A stretch of 30,000 nucleotides of DNA from Symbiodinium natans (Eukaryota; Sar; Dinophyceae; Suessiales; Symbiodiniaceae). The translations under genes were made by a program, and so were the position numbers. Position 1 is the first letter of the stretch, and every line of letters starts with the position of its first letter. The notes below the pieces were generated by a model. The model had not been told where the DNA came from and made no database searches. It was given only the letters and a program-made list of their open reading frames with translations. Location of the stretch: contig CAJNDS010001066.1 in the NCBI GenBank assembly GCA_905221605.1, forward strand, positions 1 through 30,000, written 5' to 3'. Shown here in pieces: positions 8,394 to 18,729 of the stretch.

Positions 8394-10499
8394 TTCATTT
8401 GCGCGTGGCCTTCGCAATCGTGCTTCATAATGATGGCCGCTTCCTGAGGCATGGTGCGTTTGCCGTCGACTAGATGGACGGTTCCTGCTTCCCAACAGCA
8501 AAAAAGCGGGGCCACGAAGAGCATGTGCGCTTAAAAGTGAACCCTTCATCCAAACACTCAACCGCTTGTGTCCAAACCGCGAAAGCGCTTCTACAGGCTC
8601 GTGAACGAGCCGGCCGGAATTGCAGGCGCCAAAGGTTGAGAGCTTGTTTTTTTTTTTGTTTTGTGTGTGTGTGTGTGTCTGTCTGTCTGTCTGTCTGTCG
8701 GTCTGTCTGTCTGTCTGGCTGGCTGTCTGGCTATCTGGCTGTCTGTCTGTCTCTCTGTCTGGCTGTCTGTCTGTCTCTGTGTATGTGTGTGGGGGGGGGG
8801 GGGGGCACCCGGTCGTGCTTGCAGTCTGTTGTCGGTTCTCAGCGAGGGGATGCGGCTCTCTGATGCTACCGTGCCCAATGAAGCTCAAACTGTGAATCCT
8901 CAGCCCTGACCAAGGCGGCCGGCCCAACTTCTGGCTGCCCGCGGGTCGTGTCGACCGCGGCGAATCGCTTCAGGAGGTGGTCATCTCGGAGTTTAGGTTT
9001 TCGCCTTAGAGCTTGCAGGGTTAAGGAACAGGGTGGTCACGGACAGTCCCACCCCAAAAACGACCATCATTTTACGGAGCTGGGCAGATCATCTTGAACA
9101 GTATGAACGAAAGACTACGGTGAGAGTCCCTAAGTCCTAGCAATTGGGATCCGAGGCTTAGGGTTGCAAGAGTTGGGTGCTTAAGAGTTCTTCTGCCTTT
9201 TGAGGTCTCAGAGTGCTCGGGATGTCCCCAATCAGGCAGGCTCTCAACCTGCACACTGAAAGATACTGAAAGCACTTCTAGAGCCCCTGACTCTAGGCAT
9301 CTTTTCAACATCCTTGAAACGCGTCTTTTTTTGACTTTGGGGGCCCCTGAGTCCCAAGACCTTGCATGCCCCGCAACAGCAGAGAAGTCCCAGTTGTCAA
9401 CTTTAAGATGCATGTAAGCCAAATCTGCTTGAAGTTCCTGTCAAGCTGCGTTACATAGATGAATGCAGGAAGCTCCGGGCAGTTTTGAAGTTGCTTACAA
9501 AATTGCAGTGGTGCGCAAGGAGTAGAACGAAGCGCATCTGAACAAGATTCAGCAGTCCATGTCGGGCTCTCGCTGAGGAAGCATTGCTGAATCTCGTCAG
9601 ATTCAGTTAGAACTCATCTCCCAGCAGCATCCAGAGCGTTTCTTACCTAATGCAACCAAAAACCAGGAAACATCTTTGCGCACACAACATTTAAGTCGAT
9701 GCTGTTCAAATGTATTTGTGACATCTAAGGAACGCTTAGTCAGAGTTGACTGATGCTCGGTGCGAGCGATACTTAGCTATGAGCATGATGAGCAGTCTGC
9801 AACTGCCTTGGAAGCTAGAGCAGGCCTGCCGCCGCGAGGCCCTAGAAGAAGCTGGAGTGCCAGTCAAAGTCACAGGCGGGCCTGCAATGTACAGGAAGTT
9901 AAAAATAGTTAGGATTCATTATGCCGAAGGCAGGCATGCAGGGTTTGTGAGGGATGCCTGCAGGGCCATGCGCAGCCCCGAAAACCACGTGAGCCTGACC
10001 GCCCCTCCACCCCATCCCTATGTAAAACGGAGAAAAGTGTTGGTTCTCGGATGCGCCAGGCCTTCTCCGTCTCATGGTCGACAGCCACCAGACCCTGCGC
10101 GCGGTCTTTCTCGCAGAGCCCGAGGATGGCGAGGGTTTCCAAGGGTCTGCGGGGAATGGATCGGGGTTCCTGGCATCTTCCCTGGTGCGGAGCGCACGTG
10201 TAGTGAGAGGCCGGCGCAGTCTGCCCGTCATCTCCAGGACGACGCTCATGCCGAGCCAAAGAGTGTCCCCGACTGGGTTTCTCGGCAAACCCCGACGGCC
10301 ACCGATCTCTCACCCCCTGAACCCTAAACTCCCCTAAGATCCCCTTAATGCCCTGAAAAACTAAACACCCTAAATTACTAAACCGTAAAAGCCCTAAACA
10401 TCAATCTTGACAAGTGCCCGACCGGCAACAAAGGAAAGCGTTGGCGCCATGTGGGCGGAGGTGCCTCGGCAGCACGACGCCAGGGAGCTACCATTAGGG
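8394..10499 (+). CDS. Nudix hydrolase, partial, six small exons
   Basis: Nudix enzymes hydrolyse nucleoside diphosphates linked to another group, using Mg bound by the Nudix box. Inferred exons are 8394-8448, 8904-8976, 9824-9875, 10060-10124, 10238-10276 and 10434-10499. Joined, they give HLRVAFAIVLHNDGRFL, GGRPNFWLPAGRVDRGE, the box end REALEEAGV, LLRLMVDSHQTLRAVFLAEPE, PKSVPDW and ESVGAMWAEV in one frame. The box fits G-x5-E-x7-REx2EExGV: the G falls at 8944-8946, the first E at 8962-8964, and the REALEEAGV part in exon 3. Preceding strands, the WLPAGR turn and the RAVFLAEP strand are all in family order. Introns are GC-AG, GT-AG, GC-AG, GA-AG and GT-AG. Intron 1 holds the TCTG microsatellite. 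The first exon (start codon) and the end were not found. After exon 6 either a GT donor (GGG|GTTTAG) or an immediate TAG follows, both inside a telomere-like tract. The substrate cannot be told; the WLPAGR form is common in ADP-ribose/oxidised-nucleotide branches. Confidence 0.85.
8647..8805 (+). repeat. Compound microsatellite T11-(TG)n-(TCTG)n-(G)16
   Basis: A T run, TG repeats (about 8662-8678), a TCTG/GGCTG tetranucleotide array (about 8679-8779), TGTG and a G run (8790-8805). It lies wholly in inferred intron 1 of the Nudix gene. Cys/Leu/Ser-rich and Thr/Asp/Arg-rich frames across it are artefacts. Confidence 0.95.
10316..10405 (-). repeat. Degenerate CCCTAAA-type telomere-like stretch
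   Basis: CCCTGAACCCTAAACTCCCC, CACCCTAAATTACTAAAC and GCCCTAAAC words lie within inferred intron 5 of the Nudix gene. The C-rich strand is on +, opposite in orientation to the tract downstream of exon 6. Confidence 0.7.
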
Positions 10500-10569
10500 G
10501 TTTAGGGGTTTAGGGGTTTAGGGGTTTAGGGTTTAGGGTTTTAGGGTTTTAGGGTTTTAGGGTTTAGGA
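10494..10569 (+). repeat. Interstitial telomere-like tract TTTAGGG(G)
   Basis: Four TTTAGGGG, two TTTAGGG and three TTTTAGGG units in succession, then a partial unit. TTTAGGG is the plant-type telomere repeat, also reported in dinoflagellates and other alveolates. The tract begins at the end of inferred Nudix exon 6. It is too short and varied to be a chromosome end. Confidence 0.9.
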
Positions 10570-12453
10570 GTAAATTGGGGTGTAGGGTTGATAGAAGCTT
10601 TAGGCTTCGGGGTTTAAAGGTCATGGGCAGTTTGACTCTGGTCCCTTGTTGGATCCTGATTGCAGTCGCAACCTCGAAGAGGACCGTAATGTGGAGGATA
10701 TAAGGGCGTAGGGTTTCGGGGTGGATATAGCAGCGAGTGGCAACATCAGTAAGGCGAAGGAGAGAAACTGTCTGAGTAGCCGGAGCCGTCGTATATCGTA
10801 CGAGAATATCCAGAGGTACCCTGTGTTCTCTTTCAGTTTCTAAGTTCCTTCCCAAAATTAAACCAAGTTTTGATTACTCGATTGGCCGCCTCACAACGAG
10901 AGTGGGGTTCCCACGGTTTGGGATGGAAGGGTACTGCGTCAACCCCAAACCGCACACCAGAAAAACCCAAAACCGCCAGAAAAAATCCATGTCACACCAA
11001 AAGAAGCGATATCTCAGGTTGAAGAGGTCCAGAACCTTAAGGCAGGAGGGTCGTGGCGTGGGGTGCGGTGGGCGTTGAGGTTTTTGGGTCCTGGCCCGTT
11101 TTTCGCGTGTGTGAACTGCTTAAGCCGCTAAAGCTGTTTGAGGTCGATTTTTCCAGCCTTTAAGGCCCTTGTAGGACCTTTTGAACCCGTTTGGTCCTCT
11201 CAGGGGCCTTTTGCAGCATATTGTGGCCCGCTTGAAGTGTTTTAAGGGTTTTGGGGTGGCAAAATTCTGTGCTGGTGCCCCCGGAACCTTAAAGAATCTT
11301 AAAGAGGTCTCACTTGTCCAAGGCCAAAGCATGCAGGGCTCAAAGTTTGAGATCAGGCGTTTTTGGTTTACAGGGTGGCGGGGGGGAGGAGACATCGTTA
11401 GCAGCATTCCTCCTTGAGGAGTCCGACTTCCGCCATCCAGATCCCCAGGACGGACACTGCAGTTCTCAGACAAAATCGAACCTTCAACAGCCAGACTAAA
11501 GTGGGCAGTGTAGGATGCATAGGTGTGTGGGGCTTGTCGTAGTTCTAGCCACGTTGCTACCCATTCTGGTCCGAAACTACACGGCCCCCTCACAGGCCCA
11601 GACCACTGGTGATGCCCAATGAAGAGCCTCCGGCTCATGCCGCCGACCTCGCAGGCAGACAATAAGACGCCAGCTCGCGATGTTGGCCATGCTCACAAGC
11701 AAAAACGGCGGGGCCAGAAGCTGACGCACGGCCAGGGCAGTCAAGGCAGGAGCAGATGTCCGAAACGAAGGCCCTTGCAGAGTGCAGCAGGAGAGGCTGT
11801 CCGAGGGTCCGGAAGGGGTTGCAAGCAGGGTTGAGGGGGGGGGGGTGAAAGGAAAATTCTAGGGAGGTTCCGGGGATGTCCCAGGGGCCCTCCAGAGAGG
11901 TTTCAGGGCGTTCCAAACTTCCCCGAAAGCCAAGCTTTGAACATTCTAGGAATGCCCGCCCAGCTCCCATGGTCCTTGAGTTCGCGCGGCGCGGATTGCG
12001 GATACTCCTCACAAAAGCTGCCGCAGTACCCCGCCCCTCCCTCTTTTGTTTACACCCAACCCCTAAGCCCCTTAACTGCCTCAGCCTAAGCCCTGAAGTT
12101 CACTGAGCCGACAGGATTTGTACCCCAAAGTGGCGTCTGGCCATCTGAAGCCGGAGCCTGCACCCTGCCAGCAACCCTAGCCCCATGCACTTGCAGCTTG
12201 GGCTGGGAGGGGTCAGATGTGCATCACTCGGAACTCAGAACACGCGAAGTTCTCTTGAGGTGCTGCGAATAGGACCCTTAACTCCAATTCGGACCCTGCT
12301 TGCTTGAATTCCCTCAGATGCAAAGGCCAGTGTGTGTGTTCGAGCCCAAACAAGTTGTTCAACCCTTACATGCCCTCAGTGTCCTTACCCCGAGGCCCAT
12401 GGGGGTCCAGCAGCCTCATTTGTTCCGAAAGATAATGTGAACTCGGTCTCAAG
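10570..12453. other. Spacer, no assignable gene
   Basis: Neither strand gives a recognisable domain. A minus-strand frame (10541-10855) includes VPLDILVRYTTAPATQTVSL and looks protein-like, but matches nothing I know and opposes the other exons. A minus-strand frame of 180 codons (11120-11662) has no domain. A + frame around 11670-11825 includes GQSRQEQMSETKALAECS and could be an exon. AGGGTTTTGGGG- and CCTTAAAG-like words are common at 11100-11310. Confidence 0.3.
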
Positions 12454-13069
12454 GTTGACACCAAAGAGTTCCTGGCCTTGGAGGTGGGTACGGGCTTCTG
12501 AGAAAGGGCCGGTAGCCAGCCCTTGTTCTCTCAAAAGCCGTGGAACCCCCCAAGTACTTCTCCGATACCCTAGAGACCAGGCTTTGTGGCACGTTGCAAA
12601 ACAATGTCCCAGCACACTCTAGACCTTGCAAGGGCCCTGATCGTAATCTCCAACCAAACAAAATTAGAATACTCTTCCAGATCTCTTTGCCGGCTCTGAC
12701 TTCTATTGGTTTGTCTGCAGGCACTCATTCGGCGGCTTACGGCCGGCGACGCGCGAGCTGAAAGGGAGCTGGCGAGCGTATGGAGGAGAGAGGGTAGGAA
12801 TCGGGGGCGCTAGGTCGTTTGATTTCGGGGTTCCGTGTTTCGAAAACCCAAACCGTCAAAGCACCGACGGCTTTTGGGGATCTCGCCGGCCCCTCCCTGC
12901 GCAGGAGCGTGCAAGCTGCGTATCCTCCGGCTGTGTTCCAACGAGGTTGAAGGAAACGCACATGGCTGAGGAGCCGAGCCTGGCGCACACTTGTACAACT
13001 TGCTTGAGAGCCTCGGAGTTGCAGCTCAGCTCCTTACCAGCATTCATGAACTTATCGAGCCACCAAAGG
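12454..13069 (+). CDS. Leucine-rich-repeat protein, partial, four small exons
   Basis: LRR proteins form curved scaffolds for protein binding. Inferred exons are 12454-12483, 12721-12793, 12905-12945 and 13025-13069. Joined, they read VDTKEFLALE, ALIRRLTAGDARAERELASV, WRREGACK, LRILRLCSNELSSLP, then AFMNLS in a single frame. LRILRLCSNELSSLP fits the LRR core LxxLxLxxNxLxxLP exactly, and the core forms only when exons 3 and 4 are joined. The upstream part looks alpha-helical. Acceptors have strong pyrimidine tracts (TTCTATTGGTTTGTCTGCAG; CCCCTCCCTGCGCAG). Introns are GT-AG (12484-12720, 12794-12904, 12946-13024); exon 4 may end at a GC donor at 13070. The frame continues open to 13204 without further LRR pattern. 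Only one repeat is seen, so the rest of the solenoid, the start and the end are missing. Overlapping minus-strand frames were judged shadows. Confidence 0.66.
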
Positions 13070-13278
13070 GCACACAGGCATGGCATGGCTTCGGCTCACA
13101 AAACTCTTGCAGATAGGCACGGACATGCTGCAAGGCAGCAGATCGAGCTAAAGCTAAGGCTCACCAAGGTCGCATCCTCCGATATGCCGGCCGCTTGGCA
13201 CTGAGAAAGCGGACTGTGCCAAATCTTTGAAAGGGTCGCCGGACCTGAGCCCACACAGATGGTGTAGAAGGGTTGAGG

Positions 13279-13380
13279 TTGGGATGTTCCCCCTTATACG
13301 AACAGTCCCTAATAGGGATTCTAGTATCTCCTATTGTAATCCCGATTAAGGACTGTCAGTATAAGGGGGGAACATCCCAA
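13279..13380. mobile_element. MITE-like near-perfect palindrome, 102 bp
   Basis: Arms TTGGGATGTTCCCCCTTATA and TATAAGGGGGGAACATCCCAA are inverted copies. Pairing continues through CAGTCCCTAATAGGGATT against AATCCCGATTAAGGACTG, giving arms of about 46 bp around a short loop. Small size, no coding capacity and perfect ends suggest a miniature inverted-repeat element or its solo terminal pair. I see no clear target-site duplication next to the ends. Confidence 0.6.
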
Positions 13381-13587
13381 AGTTTAGGTTTGAGGGTTAG
13401 GAGTTAACCCTGACGGGGAATGAGGGTAGCTACTGGCATTCGAGGGAAGAACAGGGTTCTTGGGAAATGCTTCGAAGAATATAGGCAGAACCACATTCTG
13501 TCGCTGCATTGTACGTGCCGAACGTGGAATGCACAGATCATCCTAAACCCTATAAACTTGAGCCTGAGCCCTAAACGCATTGCTTAG

Positions 13588-13613
13588 GGCGAAGTGGTGC
13601 AGTTCTTTTCGGA
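13588..13613 (+). CDS. Possible micro-exon GEVVQFFSDG
   Basis: ATTGCTTAG precedes GGC GAA GTG GTG CAG TTC TTT TCG GAT G and then a GC donor-like GCAGAT. Very short; the only support is splice-like flanks and coding-like codons. It could follow the LRR gene. Confidence 0.2.
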
Positions 13614-14343
13614 TGGCAGATCTGCAAGCTGACGGAGGTCGCCCAGGAGGGGTTTTAAAAGATAGGCTTGCATGGAGGCTTGGGCCGCCGTGTAATGTAA
13701 TGAGACACGGTCATGGTCAGAGGGACATGGGCAGAGGTGTCGTAATGTCGTTTGAGGCTCAGGGGCTTCCTAAATGTAGGTTCTTATCGGCAAGGAATTC
13801 GAGACCATGACCTTACACTTAGGCTTAGGTTACTTGTAGCCCGAGTTATAACTACCCATGTCAAGAAAGGCCTCCACCCCTCCCACCACCACCAAGCACA
13901 CAAGAGCACGCTTCAGGCAGGGAGTGCCGCAACGAAGCAGCGTGATCTGAGGCATATATAGCTGGGACCACAGTCTGCAATCCACAGTTTAGACATGGTG
14001 GTCGCAAACATGTCACTCTTCAACGCACCTCGGGCCACACGGGTCATATAGTAAAGATGTAGATCTCCACAATCTCAGACAACCGTGGTCCCAGGAGCAC
14101 AAAAGCACATCGCCAACCTCTCTGCGCACAGCAGCGTGCTAGCCGGGCAGCATCCACGGCTGTCTCCCCGCGAGCTTGAGGAGAAAAGGATGCTTCGACT
14201 GAGTTCATGCAGCGTGAATGTGGCAGTAGACTCCAGACTTCAGCTGCATGGGCCGAACTTTGTTCCGGCTGGAAAACGTGTACAAACACCCTCAACCCCC
14301 GAAGGCACGCCACTTGTTGCCAGTTGCATGGAGCACGTTGCAG

Positions 14344-14440
14344 GTGAATGGCCTCCGTGAGGAAGTTGCCCGACTTGTGGAAGAGTGCCAGAAAGACCAG
14401 GCGAGGCTGCAGCATCTGCGGGGCCGTCTTCGGACTTGGG
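14344..14440 (+). CDS. Candidate coiled-coil exon
   Basis: After GCACGTTGCAG the frame reads VNGLREEVARLVEECQKDQ, then ARLQHLRGRLR, an alternating hydrophobic/charged pattern with leucine or valine at heptad-like spacing. The frame also stays open upstream and downstream (14248-14547), so the exon ends are uncertain; a GC donor-like GCGAGG follows CAG at 14400. The helix resembles the oligomerisation coil of many regulators, but no DNA-binding or catalytic domain was found next to it. Confidence 0.4.
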
Positions 14441-14748
14441 AACTTAGGAAGTTTTGGGTGCAGAGGGGCTCAACCGGCAAACCTGCTGACATGGCTGCGG
14501 CTGCAGTAGTAGAAATCTTTGCTTTCACTGCAGTACCAAGACACTGAGCCATCCAACCTTCAAAATGACGATGCCCACTCGACCCGGACGTCGTCAAAAG
14601 CCGAAGCAGTGTCTCGAACCAGCTGCTAGGAATCTGCTAGGGACCTGCTCCCGCAAAGGTGCTGAAGGTTAAGATTCTGCGTGCATAGCATCTCTGCCCT
14701 TGGCTCAGCAAGTTCTGGGAGCCGATACGAAACAGGTGTTAGTGGCAG

Positions 14749-14889
14749 TTGATCTGGCTCCTCTGCGACCCCTGCAACCTGCAGATTTGCTCGAGCGAGG
14801 CTAATGTGGATGAGTGGGAGGCAAGCGAACACCATCCACGAATCAGGCAGCGCTGCCTCTGCGAACGATCGAAAGGCTGTACCAAATAA
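14749..14889 (+). CDS. Candidate Cys-rich terminal exon, possible zinc-binding module
   Basis: After AGTGGCAG the frame reads LIWLLCDPCNLQICSSEANV, then DEWEASEHHPRIRQRCLC, and stops with TAA at 14887. The CxxC, later Cys and EHH residues recall a B-box or similar zinc-binding fold, but the spacing does not complete a known consensus. It may include a further splice site, for example before ICSSEA. No upstream exon was tied to it. Confidence 0.38.
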   Translation: MIWLLCDPCNLQICSSEANVDEWEASEHHPRIRQRCLCERSKGCTK

Positions 14890-14994
14890 ATGAAAGCTCC
14901 ATAGCCTTGGCATTTCCGCCTTCGAGTTTCAGCCCCCTGCCGCCCCCTGCCACAAAGTCAGTGCGTCAGTTGTCCGATACATGTGGGAGTAGGA

Positions 14995-15012
14995 GCTTAG
15001 GGATTAGGGTTT
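14995..15012 (+). repeat. Degenerate telomere-like words
   Basis: GCTTAGGGATTAGGGTTT: two imperfect TTTAGGG units in spacer. Confidence 0.5.
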
Positions 15013-16576
15013 CAGGGGCTTGCCGCAAACATCAGACGCGAAAGAGCCTGTAGCAGATTTTAGCAAAGTCGATTCTTGCAAAATAGTTATGGCCTTCCAT
15101 GACCTTGAGTCCAACAACCACCCCAAACTCCCTAGTTGCCGCAAAGTCCGCAACCTCTTGACTGCGCAAGTTTGTCTTAAGGGCAACTTGGGGGTAGTGG
15201 GGGGGCGGGGAGAGGTATTCTAGACTGTTTGGGAGCAACATGGGGTGTGTGTCTGTGTGTGTGTGTGTGTGTGTTATAGTGTGTTGGTGTGGAAGTTAGT
15301 TCGTTAGTTGGCCATTAGTTAGTTAGCCTTGTTTTGTGTGTGTGTGTGTGTGTGTAAGTGTAAGTTTGTGTGTGTGTGGTTTTCGGGTGTCGGTGCGGGT
15401 GTAGGGGTGGGTGAGTGGGTGGGGGCCTGGCGGGTGGGGTTCGGGCCAATGTGCGAATGGAAACCTTTGAGGAGACGGCACGATCCTTCCGCGTGATTCC
15501 AAGTCTCACGTCTAAGGCCACTGCTGTTGACCAAAGACCAAAGAGTCGCCACACGGGCAGTTCTCCAAAGTTATGGTCCTTGGGGCTCTGCAATACGGAG
15601 CCTTAGATTAAGGGCCTTTAGAGTACCCGGCCCCCCCCCCCCCGCCCAAAAGGGACCATCATTTTGAAAACTGCCCGCATGTTTTCTTGGTTGGCACACG
15701 GGCAGTGTGCGCACAAGCGCCTCTTTCGAAACGCAACATGCCTCAATAGACATGGCCTCCTCAAGGTGTCTGACCGATTCATGCGTTGTTGTTCTTGCTC
15801 TTGCTTTGGGATCTATTGAGTTGTAAGTTTAGGAGGAGGATCCATGGAAAACCCTTGAAAGGGAACTTGATGGAACTTGGATTTCCAGAAGTACGAGGTT
15901 CCGCATAATAACAGGCACCCAACAAGGTGCCATACTTTACAGACCTGATCGCAGCCATCAGTTGAATTTCCAGATCGTGGTGTTGATCCCGTGTGCCAAG
16001 CATTTGCCAGAGCATTTCCCCACAAAAGTTGCCACTCGGCCAAGATGGTCTGCAACTTCTGGCACTTACTGAAGGGAAGCAGAAGACCATGGGCTTGCTT
16101 GAGGCACCAGAGTTAGAGCATCGGCTCTCATCTTCTACCAATAGAAGCCTACCTCGAGGGGTCGTTCTGCGCCTGGAGGCCTCAGGCCCCAAGCACAAGG
16201 CGAGCCCCCAACGAGGAACTTGCAACCACCTCACGAGAGTTGACAGGGTTTGGTCTTGTTGGTGTTTGTGGGGATTTGCAATTGGGGTTCAGGCGTCTGG
16301 AATCTGGAAACTTGAGCTTTGAGCTTTGGAATTGCGATTAGGGCCATAATCAAGTGGCTAATATATCAAAGCTTCCCTTCGCAGCTCACAAGATGCAAAA
16401 TGGGCGGCGTTCTGCAATGGCCAGCAAAGGCATTCAGGATGAAAGCAGCTATGGATTTGTTGGGTTGAGGGTTGAATTAGTGATAATTAGTGTCTTAGGG
16501 TTATGGGGGTTTCTTGCATTTGTAGTCGCATCATTTGCCATACGCTTGCTGCGGAACGTCACTTTAGGATGACGCC
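15012..16576. other. Spacer with microsatellites and weak coding-like frames
   Basis: Contains the GT-repeat cluster at 15245-15378 and a C run at 15631-15643. Three + frames look somewhat coding: 15020-15175 (EPVADFSKVDSCKIVMAF), 15448-15560 (METFEETARSFRVIPSLTS) and 15993-16250 (GLQLLALTEGKQKTMGLL). None shows a known domain and none has convincing splice signals at both ends. A 151-codon minus-strand frame (15779-16234) overlaps the last of these and has unbiased codon use. Confidence 0.3.
15245..15378 (+). repeat. Cluster of (GT)n tracts with TTAG repeats
   Basis: GT runs at 15245-15274, 15335-15355 and 15367-15378, separated by TTAGTT/GTTAGTTAG words. Confidence 0.9.
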
Positions 16577-16691
16577 ATGAGTGACAACCAGCTTGGTGTG
16601 CGGATAGCTGGCGCCCAGCCCTGCGCTAGAGAAATCTTCATTTTGCTTGGCTGCGAGAACCGCACACCCGCAATACCATGGAGTCTGTACC

Positions 16692-16784
16692 ATGTTGTCA
16701 GAGCGCTGCAGAGACTGTGGAATCACACCTCTGTGGCTCTCTTGGATGCGACAGAGGAGCTTCATGGCCAAGGCAGAAAACGAG
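16692..16784 (+). CDS. Candidate exon with good GT donor, unidentified
   Basis: The + frame reads MLSERCRDCGITPLWLSWMR, then QRSFMAKAENE, followed by a strong donor (AACGAG|GTACGA). A CxxC pair sits near the start. Other + frames and a minus frame are also open over this interval (16577-16929, 16698-17141), so the choice rests on the donor alone. The ATG may be internal to a longer exon. Function unknown. Confidence 0.3.
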
Positions 16785-16929
16785 GTACGAGCTCCGGCAA
16801 ACCATATGCAAACTTTGCAGCCTCGAAGCCACGAAAGTGCTGACCAGCCATCCATTGCCTCGTTCATCTAGAGGACTTGAGCTGGAATCTCGAGGACACC
16901 TCACATGTTGGGCCCGGAATGTGGCTTGA

Positions 16930-18729
16930 GGGGTTCCCAATGCGCATTCAGGGCTTTTTGGACCAGGAAGAACCCCCGACCTCGAGTCCTCTGAGTCCTC
17001 TGTCATGGGAAGCAAAGGTGTAAGGAACACGCGCTCGGATGAGGAACTTTGTTCGAGCGTAGAGAACTTCGAGGAGCCTGAAACCTCAGCCTTGGGCTCT
17101 TTGTGGCCGAGTTCCCAGAACGCAAAGCCCAAAAACCCCAAACCCCTAAAGCTTCTGTGTTCCTGGGCTCTGAGGGTTCAGGGGCCTTTCTAGAGGATTC
17201 GCGGGGATTCTGGCCGGAGAGACGAGGCTTGCACGGGCTCCAAGACCTAGCTCGATGAAGACAACGCCCCCCCTCACGTGTCTAGCCTGGGTTGCGGTCG
17301 AAGGTCCCATTTGTCATGGCTTAAGGTATCTTTGGGCTTTAGGGTTAGGGTTCGGGTTTGGGGTGCCCCTAGACAGCAAAGTTTACAACATCACTGGTTC
17401 AGCCGAACCCCCACGCCAAGCCCCAAATTGTATTCACAAGCCTCAGTGCAAGAACACCCAGAACAACAACTCATGCTCGCGACTCCGAATGTCGCGGATG
17501 GCTTCCCCGCAGCCCTGTCAAGAAAACTGCAGCCCGCCGCGGAACCCAAGGGGATTCATAGTTGGGGCAAAGGCTTGTGACTTTGCGTGGTATTTTACGG
17601 TATTGTATGTTCCGCTGGAGGTTCACGGCTTCAGGTTTGCGCCTTTTTGGGGATGAAGTGGGGATGTTGGCTGCGGGGGTCCTTCCGATCTTGGCTGAGC
17701 GCCAGAAGCATCCAATACAGGCAATTTGTCACGCAGAGATCTACAACACGACATCCCACCATTTGCCCGTGATCATGCCACTTCCACGAGGTGCAGCGTG
17801 TGCACACTCCGCAGGAACGCAGGCCGGATGAGTTAAGGCTTCAGGGATGGAGGCTCAGAGTTTCTGGCATGCTGTGGCAGTTGCTTTCTCATGGCAGCAG
17901 GCAAACCCACACTGACTGGAGACATAAGTTGATGACACAAGTGTTTGGGAGACAGAAGTGTTTCGCGGCTCGCACCAGGTCAACCCTATTCCTGAACCTT
18001 AACTCCTACCCTGAACTAAACTTCATAGACCCGAAGACGATGGAACTCCCAAGCTCAAAAGTTCTGAAGCCTTTGTGGAGGAGCCATTAGTAGGGCCTAG
18101 GATCAGGATGTAGGATCAGTGTCTCACACTGTGTGTCATATTGAACAGAACAAATAGACTAGATTAGACTCATGCAATCTTACACAGTGTACGGCATTAT
18201 GATGTATTGCTTTCAGCTCATTATATAACATAACATTTGACATGCAAATACAAACAGCTCCTATCAGGTTCCTGTGTGGTTCCTGTGTAGTTTTAGGGGT
18301 CAGGAATCTCCTGCCTCTGGAGATGGCTAGGCTGCCGGATAAGCACTCGCCGCCAGCTCGCCGAACACGAGGTGCAGGGTGTGTTCAGACGATTGCAGAT
18401 GTCGCCTGTTGCGCTTTAGCTTGCGTGCTGAGTAGCTAAACTTGCAGCATGTTACTCGCAGTAGAAACCCCAATTAAACCCGAAGGTCAACCTGCAAGTA
18501 GATTGCAGACAAACATAAGGTTTGCACCGCTTCGACCGCTGCTCGAGTTGCACTCATGCGTTTGATGGTTTAAGGCTCAAGGGATAGTACGCTACACGGG
18601 GTCTGGATTCGCGCCCGCGCAGTAGAAGCCGAAGAAGAGTGCAGAAGGTTTGTCGCATAAGGCCTCACAAAGCGACGTGACGTGGATCCATGTACACGTG
18701 GTTGACGTTGGGTACTTTGGTGTACGGCG
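16930..18729. other. Spacer, few coding hints
   Basis: A + frame around 17400-17570 (SQASVQEHPEQQLMLATP) and another ending at 18437 (GAGCVQTIADVACCALAC) look weakly coding. Neither shows a domain or paired splice signals. Degenerate telomere-like words (TTAGGGTTAGGGTTCGGGTT) occur at 17339-17360. The stretch 18090-18250 is AT-rich and featureless. Confidence 0.3.

Noticed and set aside
8591-8927. Thr/Asp/Arg-rich and Cys/Leu/Ser-rich frames
   Set aside because: Translations of the TCTG/TG microsatellite.
10316-10569. Possible head-to-head telomere fusion
   Set aside because: The order is CCCTAAA then TTTAGGG; a fusion would show TTTAGGG followed by CCCTAAA.
10541-10855. Minus-strand frame with protein-like text (VPLDILVRYTTAPATQ)
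   Set aside because: Partly encoded by the telomere-like tract, matches no family I know, and opposes the Nudix gene.
13588-13613. Cold-shock-domain start (G-x-V-x-x-F-F)
   Set aside because: Too short, and the expected KGFGFI continuation is absent.
14344-14440. Heat-shock-factor-like oligomerisation helix
   Set aside because: The coil is suggestive, but no HSF DNA-binding domain could be found upstream.
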